From NCBI RefSeq assembly GCF_900100115.1, contig NZ_FNKL01000004.1:1-64000 (forward strand): a DNA stretch of 64,000 nt, read 5' to 3'. The notes under the pieces were generated by a model. That model searched no databases, had not been told where the DNA came from, and worked only from the letters and a program-made list of their open reading frames with translations. Source of the DNA: Chryseobacterium soldanellicola. GTDB taxonomy: Bacteria > Bacteroidota > Bacteroidia > Flavobacteriales > Weeksellaceae. A program made the position numbers and the translations under genes. Positions 28,019-37,870 of the stretch are shown here, piece by piece (the first letter of the stretch is position 1; each line of letters begins with the position of its first letter).

Positions 28019-28789
28019 ATGAAAATAGGATTATTAGGATTTGGGAAGGCAGGTAAAGCGGTAGCAAATGTTATTCTTCAGCACACGGATTTTGCATTGG
28101 AATGGGTTCTGAAGAAAACTGATACGCTGAATAAGCTTTCTGCAAAAGATATTCTTGGGATCTCAGCATCGGACGATGCATTGATCTATTCTCAAAGCAG
28201 CACGGATATTGAGATATTACTTGAGGATCATCCTGTAGACTTTGTTATTGATTTTTCCAACGAAGAAAGCATCCATCTATATGGTCATGTGGCAGCCCGT
28301 AAAAAGATCAAGATCATCTCGGCCATTTCGCATTACGGAGAAAATGAGATCAAAGTTCTGAAAGAACTTGCAAGGGACACTGTTGTGTTTTGGTCACCTA
28401 ACATCACTTTAGGCGTCAACTACCTGCTGTTTGCGGCATCGCTGTTAAAAAATATAGCGCCTGGTGTTGATATTGAAGTGGTCGAGGAACACTTCAAAGC
28501 CAAATCCGGCGTGTCTGGAACAGCAATGAAAATTGCTGAAACTTTGGATATAGAGACAGAAAGCATCAATTCTGTCAGGGCTGGCGGTATCGTTGGAAAA
28601 CACGAAGTTATCTTTGGGTTTCCCTACCAGACCGTTCGACTTGTCCACGAATCCATATCACGGGAAGCATTTGGAAGCGGTGCATTGTTTGTCGCTGAGA
28701 ACCTTAAAAGCAAACTCAAAGGATTGTATAATTTTGAAGACATCCTGCGACCTTACTTTTTCGCTCAGACTCCAGATTTGTTATCTTAA
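28019..28789 (+). CDS. Dihydrodipicolinate reductase-like (DapB family), divergent
   Basis: Protein of 256 residues with a Rossmann start (GLLGFGKAGKAV, residues 4-15). The DapB active-site block reads VEEHFKAKSGVSGTAMKIAE, where canonical enzymes have HH..K.DAPSGTA. The first His and the Lys are kept, the second His is Phe, and the DAP is reduced to GV. The C-terminal block is clearly DapB-like (RAGGIVGKHEVIF, SREAFGSGAL, GLYNFEDIL). It may be the lysine-pathway enzyme, or a paralogue with another imine substrate. It stands alone, not with lysine genes. Confidence 0.75.
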   Translation: MKIGLLGFGKAGKAVANVILQHTDFALEWVLKKTDTLNKLSAKDILGISASDDALIYSQSSTDIEILLEDHPVDFVIDFSNEESIHLYGHVAARKKIKIISAISHYGENEIKVLKELARDTVVFWSPNITLGVNYLLFAASLLKNIAPGVDIEVVEEHFKAKSGVSGTAMKIAETLDIETESINSVRAGGIVGKHEVIFGFPYQTVRLVHESISREAFGSGALFVAENLKSKLKGLYNFEDILRPYFFAQTPDLLS

Positions 28790-28802
28790 AATCTATCAAT
28801 TG

Positions 28803-28836
28803 AAAAATGCCATTCCAAAATTGGAATGGCATTTTT
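28803..28836. terminator. Strong bidirectional terminator hairpin
   Basis: A perfect 14-bp stem (AAAAATGCCATTCC with GGAATGGCATTTTT) and a 6-nt loop lies between the convergent DapB-like and DUF389 genes, with T-runs on both strands. Confidence 0.9.
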
Positions 28837-28851
28837 GAACTATATTTCAAT

Positions 28852-30137
28852 CTAGTTTTCAGAATTGTTTAAAAGTTTGACATTTTTCTCATGCAGCCTT
28901 TTTTCAAGCCAGCTTTTGAGCTGTAATTCATTCACTTTCTTTCCCGAGTAGATCATCACAAATTGGAGCCTGGCACTGTCCGTTTCGGGATATTGTGCTA
29001 TCTTTCCATAGGAAACGCCGGACATATCCGGATATAGGATTTGTATCTCTTTCCCCAGTGTGGAGTCTGAAACTTTATAATTGTCGAGTTCTGACCGCAG
29101 GCTGGATAAGGCTATGTCCTTTTCTGACAGGTTTGAATTGTTTTTGTTGATTTCACTCAGTATCTCTGATTTCAGATCGGAATTGTTTTGCCTGATGTTG
29201 ATCTTTGTGTTTGCAAGCCCGTTATCAGACAGCATCTTGTTGTAAGACTTGATATCTTCAGCAGTGAATTTTTTATTTAGGAATGCAACGTCGATGGTCT
29301 TGGGATTGGTGTTGTAGTTTATCTTTTTATAGATCAATGTGTATCCATTCTTTTCAAATTCTTTTTGGAGGAATAGTTCTGCGGTCTTCGTGAACTTCTT
29401 TTCATTATAAAGGTTGTAGGCTAAATACGAGCTGGGAACGATCATTATCAGTATTAACAGCGATATGCTGTACCTGATCCTTTTTTCATATTTGTTGTCG
29501 ACAATAGAGGAGGGATAATGCAGATATTTCACGACAAGAAAAGTAGCAATGCATATAAAAAAGCAATTGATACTGTAAAGATAGAAAGCGCCGATGAAAT
29601 AAGAAAAATTAAAAGTAGCAAGACCAAATCCGGCCGTACATAAGGGAGGCATCAATGCCGTTGCAATGGCAACACCCGGAATAGGATTTCCTTTTTCTAC
29701 CCTTGTTATGGCTATGACACCTACCAGTCCTCCAAAAAAGGCGATCAGAACATCGTAAATGTTGGGTGCTGTCCGCGCCAAAAGTTCCGACTGTACATCT
29801 TTGAAGGGACTTATATAAAAGTAAAATCCAGAAACCAATAAGCTCACTACTGTTGCAATGGTCAGGTTCTTAAAAGATTTCTTGAGCAGAGGAAAATTAT
29901 AGGTCCCAAGAGCAAATCCGGCACCTACAATTGGACCCATTAACGGAGAGATTAGCATAGCCCCGATAATGACCGCGGTGGAATTGACGTTAAGGCCGAT
30001 TGATGCGATGATGATCGCACAGGCCAGGATCCAGAGATTTGAACCTCTGAATGAAATATTGGACGTGACATTTCCAATACCTTATCCTTTTTCTCCTCAC
30101 CATTGTGAAGATTAATAAAATTAAAGATATTATTCAT
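28852..30137 (-). pseudogene. DUF389 membrane protein, split by a 1-nt frameshift
   Basis: The gene starts at 30137 (MNNIFNFINLHNGEEKKDKV). It leaves frame near 30071-30073, where a run of three A on the minus strand should be four. With that base the reading runs LENVTSNISFRGSNLW through GLNVNSTAVIIGAMLISPLM, the hallmark of DUF389 (TIGR00341), into the long frame ending at 28852. The whole would be about 428 residues with 6 or so helices and a soluble C-terminal half. The start overlaps the nhaA stop by 8 nt, so it is coupled to the antiporter. Function of DUF389 is unknown. Confidence 0.8.
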
Positions 30138-31473
30138 CGTTTTGCATCTTTTTAGAATCCTTGTTAAGAATGATATAGCCTATTACACCTCCAATTAGGG
30201 AAGCTGCAAATATGCCGATCTTTGCCTGTGTCTGGTATTCTTCGTGGCTAAAGGCAAGGGAGGTTACAAACAGGGACATTGTAAATCCAATGGATGCCAG
30301 AAAACCAAGTCCGAGCAGATTACGGATATTCATCCCCTCAGGTAATTGGGCAATTTTTAGTTTAATGAAAACAGCAGTGAATCCTACAACACCTAACACT
30401 TTTCCGACCAACAAGCCCAATGCAACACCCAATGCGATATTGGTATTAAATAAACTGTTAAGGTCAATATTTAACGATACCCCGGCATTGGCTATTGCAA
30501 AGATTGGTATGATAACGAAAGTTACAACAGGATGCATCGCGTGTTCCAATATCTGAAGGGGGGGAGTGGCGGCATTTGTTGCCTCATTGATCTTTTCCAA
30601 GACATGCAGCTGGTCATTGGTCAATGTAGGTGTATTTTCAGTAGGGTCTAAATTTTTAAACCTTTCCAGATAGCTGCTGATCTTGGAAATGAACAGATTT
30701 TCCTTGATCTTTACATCTGCCGGAATCGTAAAAGCAGCCAGAACAGCAGCGATCGTGGCGTGAACACCTGAAATCACAAAGCATGTCCATACACCGCAGA
30801 TGCCAAGGAATGCGAAAAAGAAGATTGATCTTATGCCAAGTTTATTTCCCACATACATCACTGCAAGAATACCAAGTCCTACAAACAAATAGGTCATTTC
30901 GATGTTCGATGTATAAAAAAACGCGATGACCAGGACTGCGCCCAGATCATCTACAATGGCCAAGGCAGTTAAAAATATCTTCAAGGAGAGTGGAATCTTT
31001 TTTCCCAACAAAAAAAGTACGCCCAAAGCAAAAGCAATATCCGTGGCCATAGGGATTCCCCAACCTTTGTGCATTTCCCCAGTCGGGTTGAGCATGAGGA
31101 ATATCAATGCCGGCATTACCATTCCCCCAACTGCCGCAACGATTGGTAGTATGGCCTTTCGCGGATTGGAAAGCTCACCACCGATGATCTCACGTTTCAA
31201 CTCAAGTCCGACAACGAAAAAGAAAACAGACATCAAACCGTCGTTGATCCAGTGATGGACAGTAAAATCGAAAAAACTTTCCCCATTCCATTGAAATCCA
31301 AAGGTCTGATCCAAAAAATGATGGTAGCCATCGGATAAGGGTGAATTGGCCAAAATTAAAGCAATGATCACACTGATTCCTAAAAGTAATCCTCCAGACT
31401 TTTCCTGCTGGATAAATCGCTGAACGGGCTGTGTGATCTTGTCGATCGGCTTTATGGGGTAACTTTTGATCAT
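30130..31473 (-). CDS. nhaA: Na+/H+ antiporter NhaA
   Basis: Protein of 447 residues with 12 membrane helices. Diagnostic segments are FFFVVGLELKREIIGGELSNPRKA, MATDIAFALGVLFLLGK and ALAIVDDLGAVLVIAFFY, whose two Asp residues bind Na+. GLGFLASIGFTMSLFVTSLAF is near the end. It exports Na+ in exchange for 2 H+ and protects against salt and alkaline pH. The DUF389 gene overlaps its end by 8 nt. The divergent 237-nt region toward the APC permease holds the promoter. Confidence 0.95.
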   Translation of the reverse strand: MIKSYPIKPIDKITQPVQRFIQQEKSGGLLLGISVIIALILANSPLSDGYHHFLDQTFGFQWNGESFFDFTVHHWINDGLMSVFFFVVGLELKREIIGGELSNPRKAILPIVAAVGGMVMPALIFLMLNPTGEMHKGWGIPMATDIAFALGVLFLLGKKIPLSLKIFLTALAIVDDLGAVLVIAFFYTSNIEMTYLFVGLGILAVMYVGNKLGIRSIFFFAFLGICGVWTCFVISGVHATIAAVLAAFTIPADVKIKENLFISKISSYLERFKNLDPTENTPTLTNDQLHVLEKINEATNAATPPLQILEHAMHPVVTFVIIPIFAIANAGVSLNIDLNSLFNTNIALGVALGLLVGKVLGVVGFTAVFIKLKIAQLPEGMNIRNLLGLGFLASIGFTMSLFVTSLAFSHEEYQTQAKIGIFAASLIGGVIGYIILNKDSKKMQNDE

Positions 31474-31710
31474 AGTTCATTAAAATAGATAACTGCAAAT
31501 TTATGAATACTAAAGGGAAAAATAGAGGAACATTGCGAAAGTTATTTTTGAATATTATTAGATAATTACCTGGCAAATTTTTTATAAACTAAAATAACAG
31601 GTGATCATGGGGGCAAATTTTAAATTTAAAGTTAATTTTCAGAAAACAATGAACGTTTTAAATTAATTTGTTTAATATTATAGGCTTGAAATCTGATCAA
31701 TCTATAACAA

Positions 31711-33447
31711 ATGTCAACAAAAAAACTCAGTGAATGGTACGCTACCGCTATTTGTGGAAATGATATAACTTCCTCTTGTCTCTATGTTTCAGCCCTTGCC
31801 ATCGTGGCGGCAGGTCAATATGCCTGGGTCGCTCTTTTGATGGTGGCAGCGGTACTATTTTTATTCAGAAAGATCTATGGCGAGGTGGTCGGAGCATTGC
31901 CCCTCAATGGTGGTGCATATAACGTATTATTAAATACTACAACGAAAAGTAACGCTTCTATTGCAGCTTGTCTTACCATCCTATCTTACATGGCAACGGC
32001 TGTGATATCCTCAAGCGAGGCAATGCACTACCTGCATCATATTTTGCCTTACTTCAATGTGAACATTGCTACTTTTGTCCTTTTACTCATATTTTTAGGA
32101 CTTACAATTTTAGGGATCTCTGAAAGTGCGGTGGTGGCATTGGCCATATTTGTATTCCATCTGGCAACAATGGCTGTACTGATCGGTTCCTGCTTTTTCT
32201 TTGTCTGGCAACATGGATTCTCAATATTGATCGATAATTTTCATCTCCCGGCCAGAAACGGAAGTATACTGACCGCTATCTTCTTTGGGTTTTCAGCGGC
32301 AATGCTTGGGATCTCAGGATTCGAGAGCTCCTCCAATTTTGTGGAAGAACAGGAAAGAGGGGTATTTACAAAAACACTGAGAAATATGTGGATTGCAGTC
32401 TCAGTACTTAATCCGTTGATCGCATTTCTTGTGATATGCATTATTCCAATATCTTCAGTTGAAGCGCACCAAAATTCTTTTTTAAGCTATATTGGTACTT
32501 TGACCGGTGGAAAATGGCTGGCAATGATCATTTCGATAAATGCAGTCTCTGTTTTAAGTGGCGCGGTATTAACTTCATTTGTTGGGGTCAATGGTCTTAT
32601 CAAAAGGATGACGTTAGACAGGATACTGCCAAATTACTTTTTGAAAGAAAATAAAAGGGGCAGTACCTATAGGATCCTAATTCTTTTTTTTCTTTTATGT
32701 CTTTCAGTGCTATTGGTGACCAGAGGGCAATTAGCACCTTTGGCCGCCGTCTATGCCCTGTCTTTCCTGACTGTCATGGCGTCATTTGCCTTAGGGAATA
32801 TCCTTCTTAAGCTTAGACGGTCACGATTACCACGTCCCGAGTATGCCAGACCGGGAATTGTCTTAATTGCTTTTGCAGCAATAATCATAGCGTTATATGG
32901 TAATATAATGACCAAGCCACAGTATCTTGTCACATTTCTCCAGTATTTTATCCCGTCAGTACTTATTATCTTAGCGATGCTGTTGAGGAAGGATATCATG
33001 CATTTTATTGTCAATCTGATGCAGTCCCTGTCAAAGAACTATAAAAAATATACGCTTACAAGACAAAGATCGCTTTATCGAAGCCTCAAAAAACTATATG
33101 AGCAGGATTTTGTCTTTTTCTCAAAAGGTGATGATATAGCCACGTTGAATAAGGTAATGATGTACCTTCACGAGAACGAAGTGACCAATAAGATGAAAAT
33201 TGTAACGGTACTTCACGAAGCACAGCAACCGGATCCTAAATTCCTCGCAGATTTTGATACCTTGGACCGGGCGTATCCAGAGGTCGATATGGAATATATT
33301 ACTTTATTGGGTGACTTTACGCCGCAGCTTGTTGAAGAACTCAGTAACAAATGGGGTATACCAAAAAACTTCATGTTCATTAGCAGTCCCGGGGAAAAAT
33401 TCAGTTACAGGGTGGATGAACTTGGTGGGGTAAGACTCATTCTTTAA
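31711..33447 (+). CDS. APC superfamily amino acid permease with cytosolic C-terminal tail
   Basis: Protein of 578 residues. The first about 430 form 12 helices, beginning with WYATAICGNDITSSCLYVSA, an APC-type first helix with a broken unwound region. GFESSSNFVEEQERG, typical of APC transporters, lies in helix 6 and the loop after it. The last about 145 residues are soluble (starting near RQRSLYRSLKKLYEQDFVFF) and look like a folded regulatory domain rather than a simple tail. The substrate is unknown; such proteins carry amino acids or K+-like cations in the KUP/APC fold. Single gene, divergent from nhaA. Confidence 0.82.
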   Translation: MSTKKLSEWYATAICGNDITSSCLYVSALAIVAAGQYAWVALLMVAAVLFLFRKIYGEVVGALPLNGGAYNVLLNTTTKSNASIAACLTILSYMATAVISSSEAMHYLHHILPYFNVNIATFVLLLIFLGLTILGISESAVVALAIFVFHLATMAVLIGSCFFFVWQHGFSILIDNFHLPARNGSILTAIFFGFSAAMLGISGFESSSNFVEEQERGVFTKTLRNMWIAVSVLNPLIAFLVICIIPISSVEAHQNSFLSYIGTLTGGKWLAMIISINAVSVLSGAVLTSFVGVNGLIKRMTLDRILPNYFLKENKRGSTYRILILFFLLCLSVLLVTRGQLAPLAAVYALSFLTVMASFALGNILLKLRRSRLPRPEYARPGIVLIAFAAIIIALYGNIMTKPQYLVTFLQYFIPSVLIILAMLLRKDIMHFIVNLMQSLSKNYKKYTLTRQRSLYRSLKKLYEQDFVFFSKGDDIATLNKVMMYLHENEVTNKMKIVTVLHEAQQPDPKFLADFDTLDRAYPEVDMEYITLLGDFTPQLVEELSNKWGIPKNFMFISSPGEKFSYRVDELGGVRLIL

Positions 33448-33499
33448 TAAATGGTCATTGAATGTACTATGACTTCCTCAAGTTCTATATAAAACAACT

Positions 33500-33943
33500 T
33501 TATTTTGAAAGCCTTTGAAGTATTGAGTTCATCTCATCGATCTCTCTTTGCTGCGAAACAGCAATACTGTCAGCCAATTTACGTACCTCAGGGTCTTTGA
33601 TATTTGCGCTTATGCTAGTCATAATTGCTGACGAATGATGTGGTATCATTGCTTTGAGATATTGAATGTCATTTACTGCCGTCTGATTTCTTAGAGCTGT
33701 GAAAGAGCCGGCAAAAAATACTATTGAAAGAAATATTATGAGTCTGTTGATATTTTTATTATCATACATTTTCGGCATCATGACCAGCATCATGACAGTC
33801 ATAGGACTTATCATAAGGATGGTCATATATATCCTGGTTAAACTGGTGTAGTAATCTTTGACATTATTCATATTTAGAAACATTATAAAATACATTATAA
33901 TGAAAGAACACACTATCATTAAAGCAAATTTTTTGTAATTCAT
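33500..33943 (-). CDS. DUF305 membrane-anchored protein
   Basis: Protein of 147 residues from ATG 33943. Three or four N-terminal helices are followed by a DUF305 segment YLKAMIPHHSSAIMTS with the paired His, and then KLADSIAVSQQREIDEM. DUF305 proteins form a ferritin-like four-helix fold, and some bind metals such as copper. The domain is short here and faces the periplasm or cytosol. Function unknown. The start ATG 33961 is possible but adds only six residues. Confidence 0.75.
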   Translation of the reverse strand: MNYKKFALMIVCSFIIMYFIMFLNMNNVKDYYTSLTRIYMTILMISPMTVMMLVMMPKMYDNKNINRLIIFLSIVFFAGSFTALRNQTAVNDIQYLKAMIPHHSSAIMTSISANIKDPEVRKLADSIAVSQQREIDEMNSILQRLSK

Positions 33944-34048
33944 CAGTCTAAAATTTAACATTAAAAGAAGTTTAATTAGACACAGGCTAATTGATAGATC
34001 CGCTGCGGTTTTCTGCCTTATTAAAACAACTCCGGCTAAATTAATATA

Positions 34049-34080
34049 TAAAATAAGCTGCGAACCGCAGCTTATTTTAT
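34049..34080. terminator. Terminator hairpin downstream of the YciE-like gene
   Basis: AAAATAAGCTGCG pairs with CGCAGCTTATTTT around a 3-nt loop, 12 nt after the YciE-like stop (minus strand). Confidence 0.85.
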
Positions 34081-34091
34081 ATCTACCATCA

Positions 34092-34646
34092 TCATTCAGA
34101 GTCTTCTTCCGAAGCTTGAAAGTTGATAGAATTGTACGCTGAATCGGTCAGTAGAGCGTCGGCCTCTTTTTCTTCTGCTAATGTTGATTCCAGAAGAGAT
34201 GCTATTTCGTTTTCACCAAGAGTTTTTGCAAAAGCGATCAAAGTTCCGTAAGATGCGATCTCATAATGCTCAATTTTCTGTGACGCAGAAATGATTCCTG
34301 CGTCTCGCACCGCACCAGCTTCAGTTTCCTCCAAGATACTTTCCGCTTCTTTGATCAAACCTTCCATCGCATCACATTTTTTGCCTCGGTTTGATTCTCC
34401 CAATATCTCAAAAACCTGCTCCAAACGTTTAACCTGACCTTCCGTAACACTTACGTGTTGTTCAATTGCTGAAATTAGTTTTGGTTCTGTGGCATTGTTT
34501 GCCATTTTAGGCAATGCCTTCAAGAGAGCACGTTCTGCATAAATGATATCCTTGAGCTCATCAATAAATAATTCTTTAAGTCCTTCTGCTGCGTTAGATT
34601 TGGCAGCAACTTTACCTTTACCGTTCTGGGTGTCTGTCTCTTTCAT
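34092..34646 (-). CDS. YciE/YciF-like ferritin-fold protein (DUF892)
   Basis: Protein of 184 residues. After a polar N-terminus comes the DUF892 start LKELFIDELKDIIYAERALLKALPKMA, then KRLEQVFEILGE, KKCDAMEGLIKEA and the Glu/His-rich helix IISASQKIEHYEIASYGTL. The end has ESTLAEEKEADALL. The conserved Glu and His residues form a di-iron-like site in this four-helix family, which is often induced by stress. Single gene with its own terminator. Confidence 0.88.
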   Translation of the reverse strand: MKETDTQNGKGKVAAKSNAAEGLKELFIDELKDIIYAERALLKALPKMANNATEPKLISAIEQHVSVTEGQVKRLEQVFEILGESNRGKKCDAMEGLIKEAESILEETEAGAVRDAGIISASQKIEHYEIASYGTLIAFAKTLGENEIASLLESTLAEEKEADALLTDSAYNSINFQASEEDSE

Positions 34647-34909
34647 AACAATAATTTTAATGATTTTTCAATGCAGAAGTGCAAATATCAGACCTTAGTC
34701 ATTTAATGATGCTTCAAAATGAGTTATACTCTTTCTAAAGCCACTACAAATGAACGTAAATAAAAAGCTTTTGTAGATATTAGAGAAAATTTTACAGGCT
34801 GTAAGATAAACTTAAAGAGAGGTATCTTGAAATGTAAAATATTCTAATGCACTAGTTATATTTTAATAATGAGCATTATTATATACTAAAAATATAAGCT
34901 TTAATAGTC

Positions 34910-35269
34910 CTACTTTTTAATTGCAAATTTTATCCTACTGAGAACCATGTCAATATCAAAGGGTTTGGCAATAAAATCGTCAGGCTCACATAAGTCCTTA
35001 AATTGGTTCAGCTGTGCGTGGGCACTCATAATGATGACAGGAATACCATTGTTATGGTGACTTTGTTTTATTTCTTTACACAGATCTATTCCTGACCCGT
35101 CAGGTAACATCACATCGAAAAGATAAAGGTCGGGTAAATAACTCTGGTCACGATTCAAAAATTCGTTTACTGTTGAGAAAGACCTTACGGCATAATATTC
35201 TGACTCTAAAAAAATAACTAAAAATTCTCTAATTGCCTGATCGTCTTCTACCAAAATAATTTTTCTCAT
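34910..35269 (-). CDS. Stand-alone response regulator receiver domain
   Basis: Protein of 119 residues from ATG 35269; an in-frame ATG at 35284 adds five residues. It starts MRKIILVEDDQAIREF with the acidic pair. The phospho-acceptor Asp is in YLFDVMLPDGSGIDLC near residue 53, the Thr/Ser position is in IIMSAHAQL, and the Lys is in FIAKPFD. No output domain follows. Two ruined relatives lie at 53007-53267 and 61690-61830. The histidine kinase remnant just upstream (35339-35754) may have been its original partner. Confidence 0.88.
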   Translation of the reverse strand: MRKIILVEDDQAIREFLVIFLESEYYAVRSFSTVNEFLNRDQSYLPDLYLFDVMLPDGSGIDLCKEIKQSHHNNGIPVIIMSAHAQLNQFKDLCEPDDFIAKPFDIDMVLSRIKFAIKK

Positions 35270-35338
35270 ACTTATACTAAGCAATTACGGAACCGTTATT
35301 AAAAACCACAATCATTTTCAATAATTAACGTTAAGTTG

Positions 35339-35754
35339 TCATTGCAAAGGCATAGTAAACCAAAATTCACTCCCTTTCCCTAATTGACTTTCAATCCAAT
35401 ATTTCCACCGTGGGTTCTTATAAGTTCTGCGCTGATATATAGCCCCAATCCCGGGCCTGTAAATTTTTGTCCCTTGTAATAGGTCCTGTAGTAACGTTCA
35501 AATAAATGTCCGACTTTTTCCTCAGGGATTTCCGGCCCACCATCTTTGATCGTTATTTTGACCTTATCATCATTTAATAAATGTACTCTAACCGCTACAT
35601 CTGAATCAGGTGGATATTTGATCGCATTGCTAATGAAATTCATCATGACCTGTCCGAGCTGCTGATTGTCCGCTTCAAACATTATGGATGAATCACCTTC
35701 GAAGGTTATTTTCCTTGTAGTTTTTTGAGGAAATGCAGGCTTTGGCGGATGCAT
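35339..35754 (-). pseudogene. Histidine kinase ATPase-domain remnant
   Basis: The visible part is the catalytic ATPase domain: N box QLGQVMMNFISNAIKY, D box IKDGGPEIPEEKV, G box GPGLGLYISAELIRTHGG. The frame ends early at 35380. Adding one T after GGN gives IWIESQLGKGSEFWFTMPLQ and a natural end at 35339-35341. The dimerisation domain and sensor part are absent at the 5' side. It is therefore a 5'-truncated and frameshifted kinase, upstream of the lone receiver at 34910-35269. Confidence 0.75.
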
Positions 35755-36700
35755 TTACAGAGTTTAAGAATCAGGCGGTAAAGTCAAAAAAAATGTTGCT
35801 CTTAAAGGCGTTAAAAAGAATGCCGGAGCAAAAGGAAGCGAAAATAACTTTCTTATCAACTTTTTCATACTTTTCTCCTCGAAGAAATGCCCATAAATAG
35901 TTTTATGGGTTATTTTTTATAACTACTATACTATGAACATTATTTGATGGAGTATGCGCCAGCGCTATCGAGGATACTGAAAGAATGCAAAATTTAAGGT
36001 AGATAATTATCAATAAGAACGTACATTGAATAGGTGTTGCCATAAAACAAAATTAGCTTCTTTTTCCTATCAATTATACTATATAAATCTACAATACTTA
36101 TCAGATTATTTACTTCTTAGACACTTAGTGATCTTAGTCATAAATCTATTCTACTCGGATAGCTTCTTTTACCTATTATCTTCTTCTAGTTCTAACTGCC
36201 AGATCAGATATCAATGGTAAAATTTTATATCTCTTATATAGGAAAAGAATTATCTTTAAATTAATATTCTTAAATTATAGCTGCGGCTAGTACTATTTCA
36301 TAGTTTAAGAAAATACAAGTAAGAGAAAAAATTGGTACACTTTATGAAAGCAATTTGCAAAAATGATGACAACTTCATTCAAAATTTAATAACATTAAAA
36401 AATAGAGTATATGAAGGCAACATTAGAAGCTGGTACCGACGTACAAAGTATGAGAGCCAATATATGGGCTTTATTTTGGATGGCCAGCATCCTTGCATAA
36501 TCGCAAAAGCAATGTACAAGATGAATATATCATCTGGAAGTATGAGGATATGTAGGATCCCAAAAGCCTGAAAACGCTCATTACGGATTAAAAAATACCT
36601 GGTTTTTATTACCAGAACCTAAAGAGAAGCTGTTGATACTTCGGAAATCATCTTGATTTGCCGACAAAGTCCATCTCATTAAACAATAAATATAATATTA
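35755..36700. other. Decayed or non-coding stretch
   Basis: On the plus strand 35727-35860 reads FEEMQALADAFTEFKNQA and onward through a Lys-rich part (KKNVALKGVKKNAGAK). It may be the end of a histone-like or coiled protein but has no clean start. A hairpin follows at 35890-35909. A 79-codon frame at 36332-36571 has no recognisable family, and competing frames over it look just as protein-like. I call no gene here. Confidence 0.35.
35890..35917 (+). terminator. Terminator hairpin
   Basis: CCCATAAA (35890-35897) pairs with TTTATGGG (35902-35909), followed by TTATTTTTTAT. It fits as the terminator of the decayed plus-strand gene before it. Confidence 0.6.
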
Positions 36701-37870
36701 TTACATATTTACAGAAAAATTCGAACGGAAAGTATTTATTATCTGAAGACTTTCTGTATGCATTTCCCTTTCCAGAGTGTTGGGATTTCCAATGTCCCAA
36801 AGTCCGCTGTGATGCCAGATATGTGGAAAATCCCAATCCGGACGGTCTATAATTGGATAGATACAACATCCATACAGCGGAAGGCCGGCGTTGTACATCG
36901 CTGCACACTCTCTTTGGATCATTTTTAACCAAAGAAATCTGTCTTCTCCCGGATGACTGGTTTCCGAAATGACAACAGGTCTCCCATAGCTAATAAAAAT
37001 CTCCTCGATCAAAGAATGCAGACTTCGCCAGAATGGGCTTGGAGGCGTGTCATTCCATGGAATGAATTGATGATTTTCATAAGTCCACTGGTTGTTATAG
37101 TAGAAATTGACACCAATGATATCCAGATATTCCGGCTTTCCTCTCAGTTCGGGGCACAATTTACCGGTCAGCATTTCAAGAACCTGAAACTGTTCCTGAT
37201 GTTTTCTGTTGGCTTCGAGAACTGAAATTGAATCTAATGGATTTTCAGAGGTAATACTTACCAAAGGCTCTGTGGTCATTATCCTGATAGTCGGATCCGT
37301 CTCCTTCATCATTTCGATCCCTTCGATATAGGCTTTCATCAGCATATATTTCACTTCCCAGCCTTGGTTTACACAGTACGGACTAGTGCCTTTTGCATCG
37401 CCGCCCAGCCAGGACAGAAAACTCACTTCATTAATGGGTGTTACGATCAATTCGCCTTCGGGAACAAGACTTCTGTATTTCAAAACAAAAGCCCTGCACA
37501 AATGGGAAAACCTCCGCGCAAACATGGGATGCAACGGCGTCAAATCATCCGGGAAACCAAAATGACAGATGTCCCAAATGACCTGAATACCATTAATTTT
37601 TGCAGCAATTATTATTTCCTCAACCTGTGTCCAGTCGTAGTTGTAAGGCGTTTTTTCCACGTAACTCCAGCGGATTCCTTCCCGTATGGTTGTGATTTCT
37701 ATTTCCTTAAGTCTTTGATAATCTTCATTAATAAAACGGTCGTGCCCTGTTAATTTTATCAGATCAATGCGTTCACCAAAAGCGTTCTGCTGATCTGCAC
37801 ATTCAAAACCGGCCATCAGGAACGACTGAAACGGATTTTTGGTATGAGGATAATTATTGCTGTACTGCAT
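36701..37870 (-). CDS. Glycoside hydrolase-like (clan A TIM barrel) protein
   Basis: Protein of 389 residues without a signal peptide. A TIM-barrel glycosidase fold is suggested by two acidic motifs: IVTPINEVSFLSW near residue 145 (acid/base Asn-Glu) and PVVISETSHPGEDRF near residue 305 (nucleophile Glu). These are placed as in GH1/GH5-type enzymes. WDICHFGFPDDLTP is also characteristic. It starts inside the end of the glf gene (17-nt overlap), in a glycosyltransferase-glf-hydrolase operon. It could act in the cytosol on a galactofuranose-containing glycoside, as inference. Confidence 0.72.
   Translation of the reverse strand: MQYSNNYPHTKNPFQSFLMAGFECADQQNAFGERIDLIKLTGHDRFINEDYQRLKEIEITTIREGIRWSYVEKTPYNYDWTQVEEIIIAAKINGIQVIWDICHFGFPDDLTPLHPMFARRFSHLCRAFVLKYRSLVPEGELIVTPINEVSFLSWLGGDAKGTSPYCVNQGWEVKYMLMKAYIEGIEMMKETDPTIRIMTTEPLVSITSENPLDSISVLEANRKHQEQFQVLEMLTGKLCPELRGKPEYLDIIGVNFYYNNQWTYENHQFIPWNDTPPSPFWRSLHSLIEEIFISYGRPVVISETSHPGEDRFLWLKMIQRECAAMYNAGLPLYGCCIYPIIDRPDWDFPHIWHHSGLWDIGNPNTLEREMHTESLQIINTFRSNFSVNM

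Noticed and set aside
36332..36571. 79-codon plus-strand frame
   Set aside because: Competing frames over the same bases look equally protein-like, there is no recognisable family, and it sits in a decayed stretch.
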